A stretch of 64,000 nucleotides of DNA from Tunturiibacter empetritectus (GCF_014201375.1 NZ_JACHDZ010000004.1:372001-436000); one strand, 5' to 3'; shown: positions 42,771 through 51,706, numbered from the stretch's first letter. The notes: generated by a model from the letters alone, not told the origin. Numbers and translations are program-made.

Positions 42771-43688
42771 GTGGCATTGGAAGCTCATTTTGAGCAGACA
42801 ATTCGTTCGGAGATAGAGTTCAGCGGTATCGGCTTACATAGCGGGGCGCCTGTGCTGATGCGATTGGTCCCGGCGCCGGCTGGATCCGGTATCGTCTTTC
42901 GTCGCACGGACTTAGACAACTTCGAGATCGCGGCGATTGGGCGGAATGTCGCTAAAGTTAGCTATGCGACGAGCCTGATGCGGCAGAGCGTTTTGATCTC
43001 GACGACGGAACATCTGCTCTCTGCTCTTATCGGCTTTGGTGTGGATAACGTGATCGTCGAGGTGGATAATCTTGAGGTTCCCATTCTGGATGGGAGTTCT
43101 CTGCCTTATGTGCAAGCGTTTCATTCTGTTGGGCTTAAGCAGCAGAGGCGAAAGCGTGAATACCTAAAGATTTTAAGAGAGGTGGAGGTTCGGGACGGAT
43201 CCAAGTTTATCGGGGTCTATCCGGGGTCGGGGTATCGGATTCAGTATACGATCGACTTCCCGCAACCTATTGGTTATGAGACGTTTAGGGGCGATCTGGC
43301 GACTGGAGATTATGTTAAATTAATTGCTCCGGCGCGTACCTTTGGGTTTAAAGAAGATGAGGCTATGTTGCGGGATATGGGGCTGATTCGTGGGGTTTCG
43401 GACGAGAGCGCTATTATTCTGTCGCGGCAAGGTGTTGAAAATGGGCCACTTCGGTTTGATGACGAGTTTGTGCGGCATAAGGTGTTGGATCTGATTGGGG
43501 ATCTGGCCCTGGCGGGGCGGAGAATTCAGGGTCATGTGGTGGCCGAGCGGGCTGGGCATGCGATGCATACTGCTCTCGTGCAAAGACTTATGCGTGACCG
43601 CTCGGCGTGGGAGCTGGCGCACGGGTACGATGAGGTGGCGGAGCCGGCCAGGGTGATGGGCCAGCTGCAACCAGCCACGATTTCGTGA
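42771..43688 (+). CDS. lpxC: UDP-3-O-acyl-N-acetylglucosamine deacetylase LpxC
   Basis: LpxC performs the committed step of lipid A synthesis with a catalytic Zn. The N-terminal half has IEFSGIGLHSG and TEHLLSALIGFGVDNVIVE (zinc His, residue 81). The C-terminal half has RFDDEFVRHKVLDLIGDLALAG (zinc His and Asp) and AERAGHAMH (catalytic His). 305 residues is the normal length. The start is GTG at 42771 with GGAG upstream; longer frames lack support. It confirms an outer membrane with lipid A. The other lpx genes are not nearby. Confidence 0.94.
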   Translation: MALEAHFEQTIRSEIEFSGIGLHSGAPVLMRLVPAPAGSGIVFRRTDLDNFEIAAIGRNVAKVSYATSLMRQSVLISTTEHLLSALIGFGVDNVIVEVDNLEVPILDGSSLPYVQAFHSVGLKQQRRKREYLKILREVEVRDGSKFIGVYPGSGYRIQYTIDFPQPIGYETFRGDLATGDYVKLIAPARTFGFKEDEAMLRDMGLIRGVSDESAIILSRQGVENGPLRFDDEFVRHKVLDLIGDLALAGRRIQGHVVAERAGHAMHTALVQRLMRDRSAWELAHGYDEVAEPARVMGQLQPATIS

Positions 43689-43755
43689 TTTTGTGGTCGA
43701 AACGCGTGGTTCGTTGATGGTGGATTGTGGTGACGATGTGGTGATTTGTGTGGCT
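43689..43755. repeat. TGGTG-rich tract after lpxC
   Basis: Immediately after the lpxC stop come ATTTTGTGGTCG, CGCGTGGTTCG, GATGGTGGATTGTGGTGACGA and TGTGGTGATTTGTGTGG. It is related to the tracts after rsfS and rnpB, on the sense strand of the upstream gene. Confidence 0.5.
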
Positions 43756-43784
43756 GCTAAGCCGCGCCTCCGCGTGGTGCGGGC

Positions 43785-44261
43785 GTGAGGGCTGTGGCGG
43801 CGATCGCGTTGGGGTCGAACCTGGAATCGTCCTTTGGGGATCGCGAGGCGAATCTTGTGGAGGCGGTTCGGTTGATTCGGCCGCTGGGTGAGGTGACGGC
43901 GGTCTCGTCGTTTTACGATACGGAGCCGGTGGGGTTTCTGGAGCAGCCTAGATTTCTGAATGCGGCTTTGCTGCTCGAGACGGCTTTGGAGCCAGTGGCT
44001 TTGCTGCGGGAGCTACTTGTGGTGGAGCGGGCGATGGGAAGGGATCGGGTTGGGGCCGTCGCTAAGGGCCCGCGCGTAATCGATCTGGATCTGTTGCTTT
44101 ATGGCGACGTAGTGGTGGAGACCGAGGAGTTGGAGTTGCCGCATCCGGAGATGCAGGCGCGGAGCTTTGTGCTGGAGCCTTTGGCGGAGATCGCGCCGAA
44201 GATGATTCATCCGGTGTTGGGCCTAACGGTGAGGGAGATGCTGGAGCGGCTTCGCGGGTAG
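43785..44261 (+). CDS. folK: 2-amino-4-hydroxy-6-hydroxymethyldihydropteridine pyrophosphokinase
   Basis: FolK transfers pyrophosphate from ATP to 6-hydroxymethyl-dihydropterin, the step before dihydropteroate synthase joins it to para-aminobenzoate. Motifs: ALGSNLESSFGDREANL, EPVGFLEQPRFLNAALLLE and GPRVIDLDLLLYGD (the Mg-binding DxD pair). The 158 residues are normal. The start is GTG with a weak ribosome site. The other folate genes are not adjacent, but a CADD-type oxygenase linked to para-aminobenzoate synthesis lies about 3 kb downstream. Confidence 0.95.
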   Translation: MRAVAAIALGSNLESSFGDREANLVEAVRLIRPLGEVTAVSSFYDTEPVGFLEQPRFLNAALLLETALEPVALLRELLVVERAMGRDRVGAVAKGPRVIDLDLLLYGDVVVETEELELPHPEMQARSFVLEPLAEIAPKMIHPVLGLTVREMLERLRG

Positions 44262-44329
44262 ATAGCGTACAGGGCAGCTCTTTTAACGGTTAGGAAGAAC
44301 AGACAGCAGCAAAGGCAATATCAGTCGTT

Positions 44330-44490
44330 GCGGCTTCGCCTTCACTCCTGCCTTCGGCAGAGCGGAGCCCATTCCTCGCGCGAGTGCGGCGCTATGAATG
44401 GGAACCGGGCAAGGACGAAAGACAGGGATTCATCGCGGCGCTCAGGATGACGACCTCTTCGCTGCGCTCGGGATTGACGACCCTTGTCCT
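44330..44490. repeat. Nested inverted-repeat region between folK and the haloperoxidase gene
   Basis: Two inverted pairs: GGCAAGGAC against GTCCTTGCC (outer), and CCCATTC against GAATGGG (inner, around 44379-44403). Short CTTCG/GCTGCGCTCGGG strings lie between. It fills a 248-bp gap between convergent genes. It differs from the A-H repeat family. Confidence 0.5.
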
Positions 44491-44509
44491 TGCCTACGGA
44501 TAAACCGCT

Positions 44510-46084
44510 CTAATTGGCCCCGTCTGTTTTTGCGAACCTGACGGTGTAGTCTCCGACTCTCTTGCCGTGAGCCATCCCAACTGTGATGTCTGAACGATAG
44601 TGGATGCCCGCGTAGAGCCTGGACATGGCGGCCTCCTGCATCTGTGCTTGAAAGTAGGTTGCTGCGTCGGGGAAGAGATAAGACAGGACATCGGAGCCTG
44701 CGGCGGAGAAGTCGGAGTGCCCCGAGACATAGGATGGAAAGTTTGGCAGTCCGGTCTGGGTCTTGATCGAGGGATCGAGCTGCGAGGGTCGGGGGTTAAA
44801 GTAGAAGTACTTCGCATCCCAACAGGCAACGGCGGCGTCATGGAGGGCCATATTGAGCAGCGCGAAAGAGCGTGAGGCGCGAACCTCGCTGAAGCTGGCA
44901 GCGCTGATGTATGGCTCGGCGATGGCGTCCCAGTGTCCGGGAGGAGTTACGGTGCTGACTCCATCGGCCCATTTGTAGACCGTCGCCTGCTGGTCGCGGG
45001 TGAGGCTGTTGACGATGCTTTTTACTTCGGCGGTCTCGGTCTGCATTTGAGTGGATGAGGTGGAGGGAGGCGGGCCGGGCCGCTCGTTGACGATGTCGGC
45101 TGGAGTCATCATCCACGCCTTGACCTTGCCGAAGACGGGCAGCATCGGAGGGCGAGGGGGACCATCCTGGCTGATCCAGGGGATCTCTCCGCGGGCGGTT
45201 GCGTTGGCGGCCAGGGACTGCCAGATTGCCGGCGAGCCACCGGCTGCCTTCATTCCGTCGGTGGCGGCGCGGGCAGCGAAGACGGCGGCTACGGCTTTGC
45301 CGAGGGCGACTCCGGCGGCGATGTCGCTGGCGGACGCTCTGCCGGAGATGAGGGCGACTTGTTGCTGCTCGGCTGCCTTGGCGTTGATCTCGTCGACCGA
45401 GGTGGGGAACAGGAGGGTGAGCAGAGCGGCGTTGACTCCTGCTTCGACAGCATCCTCGGAGGGATAGGAGGGGATGTCGCTGGTCGGCAGCAGTGCCTTA
45501 ATGCCGGTGTCGGTTTTGAAAGGAGAAGGGCGATTGTACTGGTACTTGTAGTACCAGGCGGTCTTTAGCGCCTCAAACTGCGCGACCGAGACGTAACTGT
45601 AGGCGCGTGCGGCGTAGGGAGGGTTGCTGAACGGATATTGCGGATTCGCGAATGGATTCGCGGGGTTCGGAACGGGATAGCTTCCGTCCGGATTAGGCGA
45701 AGGCGGCAGATCGGAGCGCGCTGCAATCTCGCGCATGATCTGATTCCAACGCAGGACGCCGCCGCTGCTCCAGTAGGTGATGGCTGTCTTTTGCGCATCG
45801 GTCAGGCTGGCCTGGGCGGTCTTGATGGAGGCTAACTCGGACTGATAGCCGGGATCGCTTACCGGGGCCGGCGCTGTTACAGCGATCTGCGTGGGGCCTG
45901 AGAGAACGATCATCTTCCAGGCACCTGCATTGGCGTCGGTGTTCGCCGGAGTGACTGCGGGCAAGGGCTCGGAGGAGGGGATGTCTTTACTGCAACTGGA
46001 GGTGCTCAGGGCCAGAGCAAGGAAGATCGCGGCTGAGATCGATGTGCGGAGGAGAGGCGTTTTTTGTGTGACGATCGTGGTCAT
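44510..46084 (-). CDS. Vanadium-dependent haloperoxidase / PAP2-superfamily lipoprotein
   Basis: A 524-residue exported protein with a lipobox (LALSTSSC). The C-terminal third has the vanadate/phosphate pocket shared by vanadium haloperoxidases and PAP2 phosphatases: FPSYVSGHSDFSAAGS and, about 45 residues on, SRLYAGIHYRSDITVG (His and Asp). Large size and the two-segment layout fit the bacterial haloperoxidase group. Whether it oxidises halides or hydrolyses phosphate cannot be read from the sequence. It starts 8 bp after the upstream transporter-like gene stops, so the two are probably one operon. Confidence 0.8.
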   Translation of the reverse strand: MTTIVTQKTPLLRTSISAAIFLALALSTSSCSKDIPSSEPLPAVTPANTDANAGAWKMIVLSGPTQIAVTAPAPVSDPGYQSELASIKTAQASLTDAQKTAITYWSSGGVLRWNQIMREIAARSDLPPSPNPDGSYPVPNPANPFANPQYPFSNPPYAARAYSYVSVAQFEALKTAWYYKYQYNRPSPFKTDTGIKALLPTSDIPSYPSEDAVEAGVNAALLTLLFPTSVDEINAKAAEQQQVALISGRASASDIAAGVALGKAVAAVFAARAATDGMKAAGGSPAIWQSLAANATARGEIPWISQDGPPRPPMLPVFGKVKAWMMTPADIVNERPGPPPSTSSTQMQTETAEVKSIVNSLTRDQQATVYKWADGVSTVTPPGHWDAIAEPYISAASFSEVRASRSFALLNMALHDAAVACWDAKYFYFNPRPSQLDPSIKTQTGLPNFPSYVSGHSDFSAAGSDVLSYLFPDAATYFQAQMQEAAMSRLYAGIHYRSDITVGMAHGKRVGDYTVRFAKTDGAN

Positions 46085-46092
46085 TATCGTTT

Positions 46093-47154
46093 TCAAGGGG
46101 TGGCTCGCTTTTCGAAGGGAAGGGTGTACATGAGGCCGGTGGTGAAGGTGCTTGCCTGTCCGACGTTGCGGCCTTGAAAGGTGTTGGAGTAAACGAACCA
46201 ATACTGGAGATTGACTATCTTCGGGACCGGGACCTTTACGGTTGCGCCGGCTTTGGAGAAGTTGGTCCGGTTGGAGACGAAGGGCATGTCCTGGGGTCGG
46301 ATGTCTCCTCCTCCGCGTGCCTGTTGCACGGAGAAGTCGCCGAAGAGCGAGACGTTATTTTTCCGATAGCCGACGCTGGTGCCGTAGTTGAAGAGGTTGG
46401 GCATCGCGACCTGATTGCTGAGATAGAGCTGGCTGTTGGTGTAGTAGCTGGAGCGGTCGAGCGTCACGTTGCCGCGAAAGGTGTAGGCGGCGGTGCCGTT
46501 GAGATAGAGCCCGCGCCTGCCGAGGAAGTTCAGTGTGGCTCGTCCGGTGAGGGTCCTGCTGTTGGTGCCGAGCGAAAGCGGCTGAAGGTCGGGTGTGTAG
46601 TTGGTCATGGGAAGCGTGCCCGACAGCACGGCGATCGCTCGCAGAGCGCCGAACTTCCGGACGGGTATGCTGATGAGCTTGTACTTTGCGGCGAGGGTGA
46701 GGTCCTGAAATCCCGACTGGCCGTGGAGCACACCCTTGCTTGCGTCGGTCCAAACGTAGGGCACGTTGATGATGAAGTCGAGCCGGCTGGTCACGCCGTA
46801 GTTGGCTGCCATGGTGATGGTTTGCGTCGTGATGGTGCCGATGTTTCCGTTGACGCGCTGGAGGCTTCCCTGCCAGTAGCTGTCCCAACTGTCGTGCGTG
46901 TAGAGGGCTCCTGCACAGAGGGACTGCTTCGCCAGCATGATGCCGTCGTCGATGGTCTGAGCGTTAAGCGATGGGCAGAGCAGACACAGGAAAGTGAGAC
47001 AGGCGGCAAGGAGAGCGGTATGTCTGGCTCTCCGCTCTTTGGGTTTGGGGCTGCTTCCGGCGCGAACGGACCGGAAGCGGTAGAAGAGGAGCGGCAGGCG
47101 CCTTGGCAGCGGGTTTTGAAACCCGGAGGATGCTGGCGCGTGATTCGAAGTCAT
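46093..47154 (-). CDS. Outer-membrane transporter-like beta-barrel (phenol-degradation MetA-like)
   Basis: A 353-residue protein with a long Arg-rich N-terminus, a hydrophobic segment (about 55-72, AACLTFLCLLCPSLNAQ) and a mature part full of alternating strands: QSGFQDLTLAAKYKLI, NSRTLTGRATLNFLGRRG, YKKN-type repeats and a final FTTGLMYTLPFEK. The layout resembles outer-membrane proteins annotated as putative MetA-pathway phenol-degradation transporters. The ATG at 47154 follows GGAGAAAG. The gene precedes the haloperoxidase gene on the same strand with an 8-bp gap. Confidence 0.7.
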   Translation of the reverse strand: MTSNHAPASSGFQNPLPRRLPLLFYRFRSVRAGSSPKPKERRARHTALLAACLTFLCLLCPSLNAQTIDDGIMLAKQSLCAGALYTHDSWDSYWQGSLQRVNGNIGTITTQTITMAANYGVTSRLDFIINVPYVWTDASKGVLHGQSGFQDLTLAAKYKLISIPVRKFGALRAIAVLSGTLPMTNYTPDLQPLSLGTNSRTLTGRATLNFLGRRGLYLNGTAAYTFRGNVTLDRSSYYTNSQLYLSNQVAMPNLFNYGTSVGYRKNNVSLFGDFSVQQARGGGDIRPQDMPFVSNRTNFSKAGATVKVPVPKIVNLQYWFVYSNTFQGRNVGQASTFTTGLMYTLPFEKRATP

Positions 47155-47431
47155 GGTCTTTCTCCGTGTCGTTAGAGGAGGGCATACGCACGGCTTCGTG
47201 CGGAGCTTAGCGATCATCGTGTGATTGCGAAGCTTGGCTGCGAAGAGATTCGTATACCTTGGTCACGAGGGAGTTTATGCGCGCACGCGGGTGCTGTCTT
47301 CAACTCAAAGGATGATTTTTCTATCCATCGTGTGGGGGACGGGCTTTGTGCCGGGGGCTTGCCCGGGGTACACTCTGAGAATTCTCGTGGGCGGTTCTGC
47401 TCGCGTGCGAATTTCTGATTGGAGCTTGACT

Positions 47432-48139
47432 ATGTCTTTGATGATTTCGAGGAGTGCTGGGTTCTGGAGCCGTTTCGAGGAGCGCGTTGCTCCGTTCAAC
47501 CTGTTGCAGCACCCGTTTTATCAGGCGTGGTCGAAAGGGGAGCTGACGCGTGAGGATCTGCGGGAGTATGCGGCGGAGTACTGGCATCATGTGTCGGCGT
47601 TTCCGACTTATCTGAGTGCGCTGCACTCGCGGCTGCCGGATGGGGAGATGCGGCGTGAGGTTCTGCGCAATCTGGCGGAAGAAGAGGGCGTGGATGCGGC
47701 TACGGCTCGTCCGCATAGCGATCTTTGGATGGACTTTGCTGCTGGGATGGGCGCGACGCGTGGTGAGGTGGAGGGGCGCGCGGTGCAGCCGGAGATGGAG
47801 GCGCTGATGGCTACGTTCCGTGAGCTGATGCTGGAGGAGAAGGCTTCGGCTGCGATGGCGGCGCTGTATGCGTATGAGTCGAAGGTGCCTGCGATTGCTG
47901 CGACCAAGGCTGAAGGGCTGGCGGAGCACTATGGGACTGAGGGCGCGGCGGCGCGTTACTTCACGCTGCACCAGACGGCTGATGTTGCGCATGCGAGCGT
48001 GTGGCGGGAGTTGATTGAGAAGCAACTTGCCGGTGCGCCTGAGGACGAAGAGGCGGTGCTGGCGGCTGGGGAGCGGGCGGCGAAGGCGCTTTGGGTCGCT
48101 CTGGACGGTGTGGAGCGGCAGCGGCTGGCGGTTAACTAA
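47432..48139 (+). CDS. CADD-type heme-oxygenase-fold protein, likely para-aminobenzoate synthase
   Basis: A 235-residue helical protein of the TenA/PqqC-like fold in the folate-linked CADD family, whose chlamydial member makes para-aminobenzoate by sacrificing its own tyrosine in an Fe/Mn-dependent reaction with O2. HPFYQAWSKGELT carries the consumed Tyr (Tyr30 here, Tyr27 in the chlamydial protein). AYESKVPAIAATK carries the amino-donor Lys (Lys159, chlamydial Lys152, with identical spacing from YES). The metal-site pattern HxxxDxxH is LHQTADVAH; further ligands are expected in NLAEEEG and RPHSD. The start follows GGAG; an intrinsic terminator follows the stop. folK is about 3 kb upstream. 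Confidence 0.8.
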   Translation: MSLMISRSAGFWSRFEERVAPFNLLQHPFYQAWSKGELTREDLREYAAEYWHHVSAFPTYLSALHSRLPDGEMRREVLRNLAEEEGVDAATARPHSDLWMDFAAGMGATRGEVEGRAVQPEMEALMATFRELMLEEKASAAMAALYAYESKVPAIAATKAEGLAEHYGTEGAAARYFTLHQTADVAHASVWRELIEKQLAGAPEDEEAVLAAGERAAKALWVALDGVERQRLAVN

Positions 48140-48159
48140 GCCTTATCAATTTGAAGAGA

Positions 48160-48188
48160 GGCCAGGCGAAGATGCCTGGTCTTTTTTT
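48160..48188 (+). terminator. Rho-independent terminator of the CADD gene
   Basis: GGCCAGGC pairs with GCCTGGTC (one G-U) around a 6-nt loop and is followed by seven T. It begins 21 bp past the stop. Confidence 0.87.
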
Positions 48189-48309
48189 GCGCGTTGTTGC
48201 CCCAAGAGATTCGCTTGTCAACGAAAAGCAACAGCAGATTCCTCCGCTGCGCTGCGGAATGACAAACAAAAGGCGAGCAGCAACGACAGGACGAAAAGTA
48301 GCGAGCTGG

Positions 48310-50154
48310 TTAGAAGCGCATGTATTGGGTGTCGTGCTGGTGGTGCCAGTGCGTGACTTGGTGGAGGGCCTGGGCGAGGGAGTTGACGACTACGTTGGGT
48401 TTGCCGCTGCCGAAGCGCTCGATGGATTGCTCGGCGGTTTGGTCGAGGTCGTTGGCGGAGTTCCAGAGGCCGACGACGATGCGGTTGTTTGGCAGGTGGG
48501 AGCGGACGCGCTGGCAGATGGCTCGGGCTTGCGAGAAGGCGAAGGGTGGGAGTGCGGAGATGAAGACGACGGTGTTGGATTCGGTGGCGAGGGAGTCGAG
48601 GATCTCGCTGGAGATGGTGGAGGCGGAGAGGAGGAGGGTCTGATGGTTGGCGCGCTCCATGAGTTGGCCGAGCATGAGCGTGGTGAGTTCGTCGGCCTGG
48701 TCGCTGACGGAGATGCAGATGACGGCGAACTCTTTTTCGATGGGGCGGCGGGAGGGGCGCGGTTTGACGGCGTCCGGCGCGGCGTCTGGGGCGGCGTTGG
48801 CGGGCTCTTTCTGGTGGTAGTCGGCTAGTTCGGCGACGATCTCGCCGATGGTGAGGAAGAAGAAGTCGGAGCGCTTGTCGTCGAGGTTGCCCTGGTGGCG
48901 GTCCTGCTCGACGAGGGCGAGGGCGGGGATGAGGACGGAGTCGTAGAGCTCGACGAGGGGCTTGCCGGCGAGGAAGCGGTTGGCGACGGCGCGGGCTTCG
49001 CGCTGATCCATGGCGAGGAGACGCTCGTAGAAGAGTGCCTCGGAGGAGAGCTCGGCGTCGGTGCCGAGGAGGGTGTGGAGGAAGGACATCTGGGGGACGT
49101 GGCGGCCGAGGACGACGATGCAGACGGTGAGCGGGGTGGAGAGGATGAGGCCGGGCCATCCCCAGAGGAGCGCCCAGAAGATGGCCATGGCGAGGAGGGC
49201 GAGGGAAGAGATGCCGGTGCGGGTGCTGTAGAGCCAGGGCTCGACGAAGTTGGTGGCGGTGAGCTCGAGCGCGAGAAAGAGGCAGAGGATGAGGATGGGC
49301 GGCCACCAGGTGGTGGAGATGGCGACCGAGACGATGAGGGGAAGGGCGAGGCTGGTGGCGGTGCCGACGTAGGGGACGATGCGGAGGATTCCGGCGAGGA
49401 CTCCCCAGAGCGTGGCGTCTGGTACGCCGATGAGGTAGAGGCCCCCGCCGAAGAGGAGGCCATAGGCTGCGTTGACGGCGAGTTGGAAGAGGAGGTACTG
49501 GCTGATGCGGGTTGCGGCCTCTTGCAGGGCCTGGGTCATGAGGTTGATGCGACCCATGCCGGCGAGAAGGAGGATCCGGTGGCGGAGGTCCTCGCGCTTC
49601 ATCAGGAGGTAGATGGTGAAGACGATGACGACACCGACGGTTCCGATGGGGCGGAGGAAGCGCATGAGCAGCTCGGTGGTGGTCTGGAGCTGAGTGCGGT
49701 CGGGATCGATGACGCGGACGGGCTGGACTTGTACGGGCGTTTGCGAGAGCGGCGTGGGAGAGGAGGGGGCGATGTCGCCGCTGATGTCTTCGACGGCGGT
49801 AAAGGCTTTCTCGAGAGACTGCTCGGCGGGCGAGTGGACGGTGGCCATCTTCTGGTGGATGTTGAGGCGGTAGGCGGGGAGGGTGCGGGCTACGTTGAGC
49901 AACTGCCGGGCGACGACGTAGCCGACACTGAAGATGCTGAGGAAGGCGAGGATGCCGATGATCGCTACGGCGAGGACGCGGGGGACGCGGCGGGTTTCGA
50001 GACGGCTGACGGCGGGGGCGAGCAGGAACGACAGGGTGAGCGCGAAGGTGAGGGGGATGAGGAGTTCGCGTGCGAAGTAGAGGATGAGCACGATGACGGC
50101 GAGCACGAGCAGGGGCTCTACCCTGGGGATCTCAGTTGTGCGAGCGCGGGACAT
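48310..50154 (-). CDS. AI-2E/PerM-family transporter with C-terminal cobalamin-module-like extension
   Basis: The N-terminal 370 residues form an AI-2E/PerM/YdiK-type membrane protein with about eight helices (LLVLAVIVLILYFARELLIPL, VGVVIVFTIYLLMKREDLR, ALLWGWPGLILSTPLTVCIVVLGRHV); such proteins export autoinducer or act as antiporters. The family is usually about 350 residues, but here there are 240 more. These resemble a helical cap (LLAMDQREARAVANRFLAGK to IGEIVAELADY) followed by a Rossmann domain (AVICISVSDQADELTTLML...VVFISALPPFAFSQARAIC...RIVVGLWN), the order of CarH/MerR-type cobalamin-binding modules. The His that binds cobalamin appears lost. Confidence 0.8.
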   Translation of the reverse strand: MSRARTTEIPRVEPLLVLAVIVLILYFARELLIPLTFALTLSFLLAPAVSRLETRRVPRVLAVAIIGILAFLSIFSVGYVVARQLLNVARTLPAYRLNIHQKMATVHSPAEQSLEKAFTAVEDISGDIAPSSPTPLSQTPVQVQPVRVIDPDRTQLQTTTELLMRFLRPIGTVGVVIVFTIYLLMKREDLRHRILLLAGMGRINLMTQALQEAATRISQYLLFQLAVNAAYGLLFGGGLYLIGVPDATLWGVLAGILRIVPYVGTATSLALPLIVSVAISTTWWPPILILCLFLALELTATNFVEPWLYSTRTGISSLALLAMAIFWALLWGWPGLILSTPLTVCIVVLGRHVPQMSFLHTLLGTDAELSSEALFYERLLAMDQREARAVANRFLAGKPLVELYDSVLIPALALVEQDRHQGNLDDKRSDFFFLTIGEIVAELADYHQKEPANAAPDAAPDAVKPRPSRRPIEKEFAVICISVSDQADELTTLMLGQLMERANHQTLLLSASTISSEILDSLATESNTVVFISALPPFAFSQARAICQRVRSHLPNNRIVVGLWNSANDLDQTAEQSIERFGSGKPNVVVNSLAQALHQVTHWHHQHDTQYMRF

Positions 50155-50290
50155 AGAAGTTGTAAGACCTCGCGGGACCTGATGGATGCTCTGCGCTTAT
50201 GCGGGCAAGAATACATCAACGTGCGGGCGCGCGGGGTATTGCCGCGTGGATAGGCTAGACTCTTGGTTGCAGATTTGTGGAGGTGAAGGG

Positions 50291-51706
50291 ATGAACGAGA
50301 CGCAGCCGGTGAGCGCGCGAGAGCGCTATGTCTTTGGACAGGAGCGGCGGAAGCAGGTGAAGCGCCAGCATCATAAGGTGTGGACGGCGAAGCAGCGGCG
50401 GGAGAGTCCGCTGAAGCTGCTGGAGGTGTCGACGCGGGGGCGGGTGCCGGCGCTGGTGGCGTTGAAGAACAAGTTGATGGCGGCGTCGCCGTTCGGGTAC
50501 TTTCGCGGGGCAGTGCCGGTGATGGCGTATGACCTGTCGCTGGTGGGGAGTACGGGGATCTGTAATCAACTGTGCGGCGATGCGCATGTGAGGAACCTGG
50601 GGGCGTTTGCGGGGCCGGATGGGCGGTTGGTGTTCGACATCAATGACTTTGACGAGACGATTGTTGCGCCGTTTGAGTGGGATGTGAAGCGGATGGCGAC
50701 GAGCCTGGTGCTGGCGGGACGTGGGGCCGGGGCCAAGGATGCGCGTTGCAGGGAGGCGGCAGCGGTATTTCTGGAGAGGTACCGGACGATGATGCATGCG
50801 TTTTCGCGAATGCCGGTGCTGGAGGTGGCGAGATACCAGGTGCATCGGCTGGGGAGTGTGACGCCGGTGGCGGGGATCCTGATGATGGCGGAGCGGGCTA
50901 CGCCCATGCATACGCTGTTGACGTTGACGGAGGTGGAGGGGCGGCCTTCGGCGGCGAAGAAGAAAGGGAGCAAGACGGCGAAGGATGCGGCTAAGAGCTC
51001 GGCGAAGAATGCGGCTGGGAGTTTGGCTGGAAGTTCGAAGCGCGCGCAGCGGGTGTTTCGGACGATTCCGCCAAACCTGAAGAGGGTGACGGGCGCGCTG
51101 GCGGAGCAGGTGGTGGGGTCGCTGACGATGTATGCGGAGAGCCTGCAGCCGGAGCGGAGGCATTTTCTGGCGCAATACCGGCCGATGGATGTTGCGTTCA
51201 AGGTGGTGGGGACGGGGTCGGTGGGGCTGCGGGACTACGTGGTGTTGATGGAGGGAAATGGGATGAAGGACCCTCTGTTCTTGCAGATCAAGGAGGAGGT
51301 GGCCTCCGGGTATGCGCCTTACGTCGCTGGTGCTTTGAAGGGACGAAGAGGAAAGCAGCATCAGGGACAGCGTGTGGTGGATGGGGAGCGTGCGATGCAG
51401 CTGCAGTCGGATCCGTTTCTGGGGTGGACGACGATGGACGGCAGGGATTACCTGGTGAGGCAGTTGAACGATCACAAGGCTTCGATTCAGCTGCAGGATC
51501 TGAAGGCCGCTGGTTTGCTGGAGTACGCGGGGGTGTGCGGCGAGATGCTGGCGCGTGGACATGCGCGGGCCGGAGATAGCGCGATGGTGGCGGGGTATGT
51601 GGGGACTTCGCCGCGGTTTGATGAGGCGGTGGGGGCGTTTGCGGAGGCTTATGCGGATCAGACGGAGCTGGACTGGAAGCAGTTGGTGAAGTCGCTGAAG
51701 AAGTGA
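50291..51706 (+). CDS. DUF2252 family protein
   Basis: A 471-residue cytoplasmic protein of the DUF2252 group, whose fold is related to kinases/phosphotransferases but whose function is unknown. Signature stretches: FGYFRGAVPVMAYDL, LCGDAHVRNLGAF and FDINDFDET (aspartates as in a kinase catalytic loop and Mg site). Residues near 245-285 are a Lys/Ala/Ser-rich insertion of low complexity. The ATG follows a strong GGAGGTGAAGG ribosome site. It has no obvious partner. Confidence 0.83.
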   Translation: MNETQPVSARERYVFGQERRKQVKRQHHKVWTAKQRRESPLKLLEVSTRGRVPALVALKNKLMAASPFGYFRGAVPVMAYDLSLVGSTGICNQLCGDAHVRNLGAFAGPDGRLVFDINDFDETIVAPFEWDVKRMATSLVLAGRGAGAKDARCREAAAVFLERYRTMMHAFSRMPVLEVARYQVHRLGSVTPVAGILMMAERATPMHTLLTLTEVEGRPSAAKKKGSKTAKDAAKSSAKNAAGSLAGSSKRAQRVFRTIPPNLKRVTGALAEQVVGSLTMYAESLQPERRHFLAQYRPMDVAFKVVGTGSVGLRDYVVLMEGNGMKDPLFLQIKEEVASGYAPYVAGALKGRRGKQHQGQRVVDGERAMQLQSDPFLGWTTMDGRDYLVRQLNDHKASIQLQDLKAAGLLEYAGVCGEMLARGHARAGDSAMVAGYVGTSPRFDEAVGAFAEAYADQTELDWKQLVKSLKK

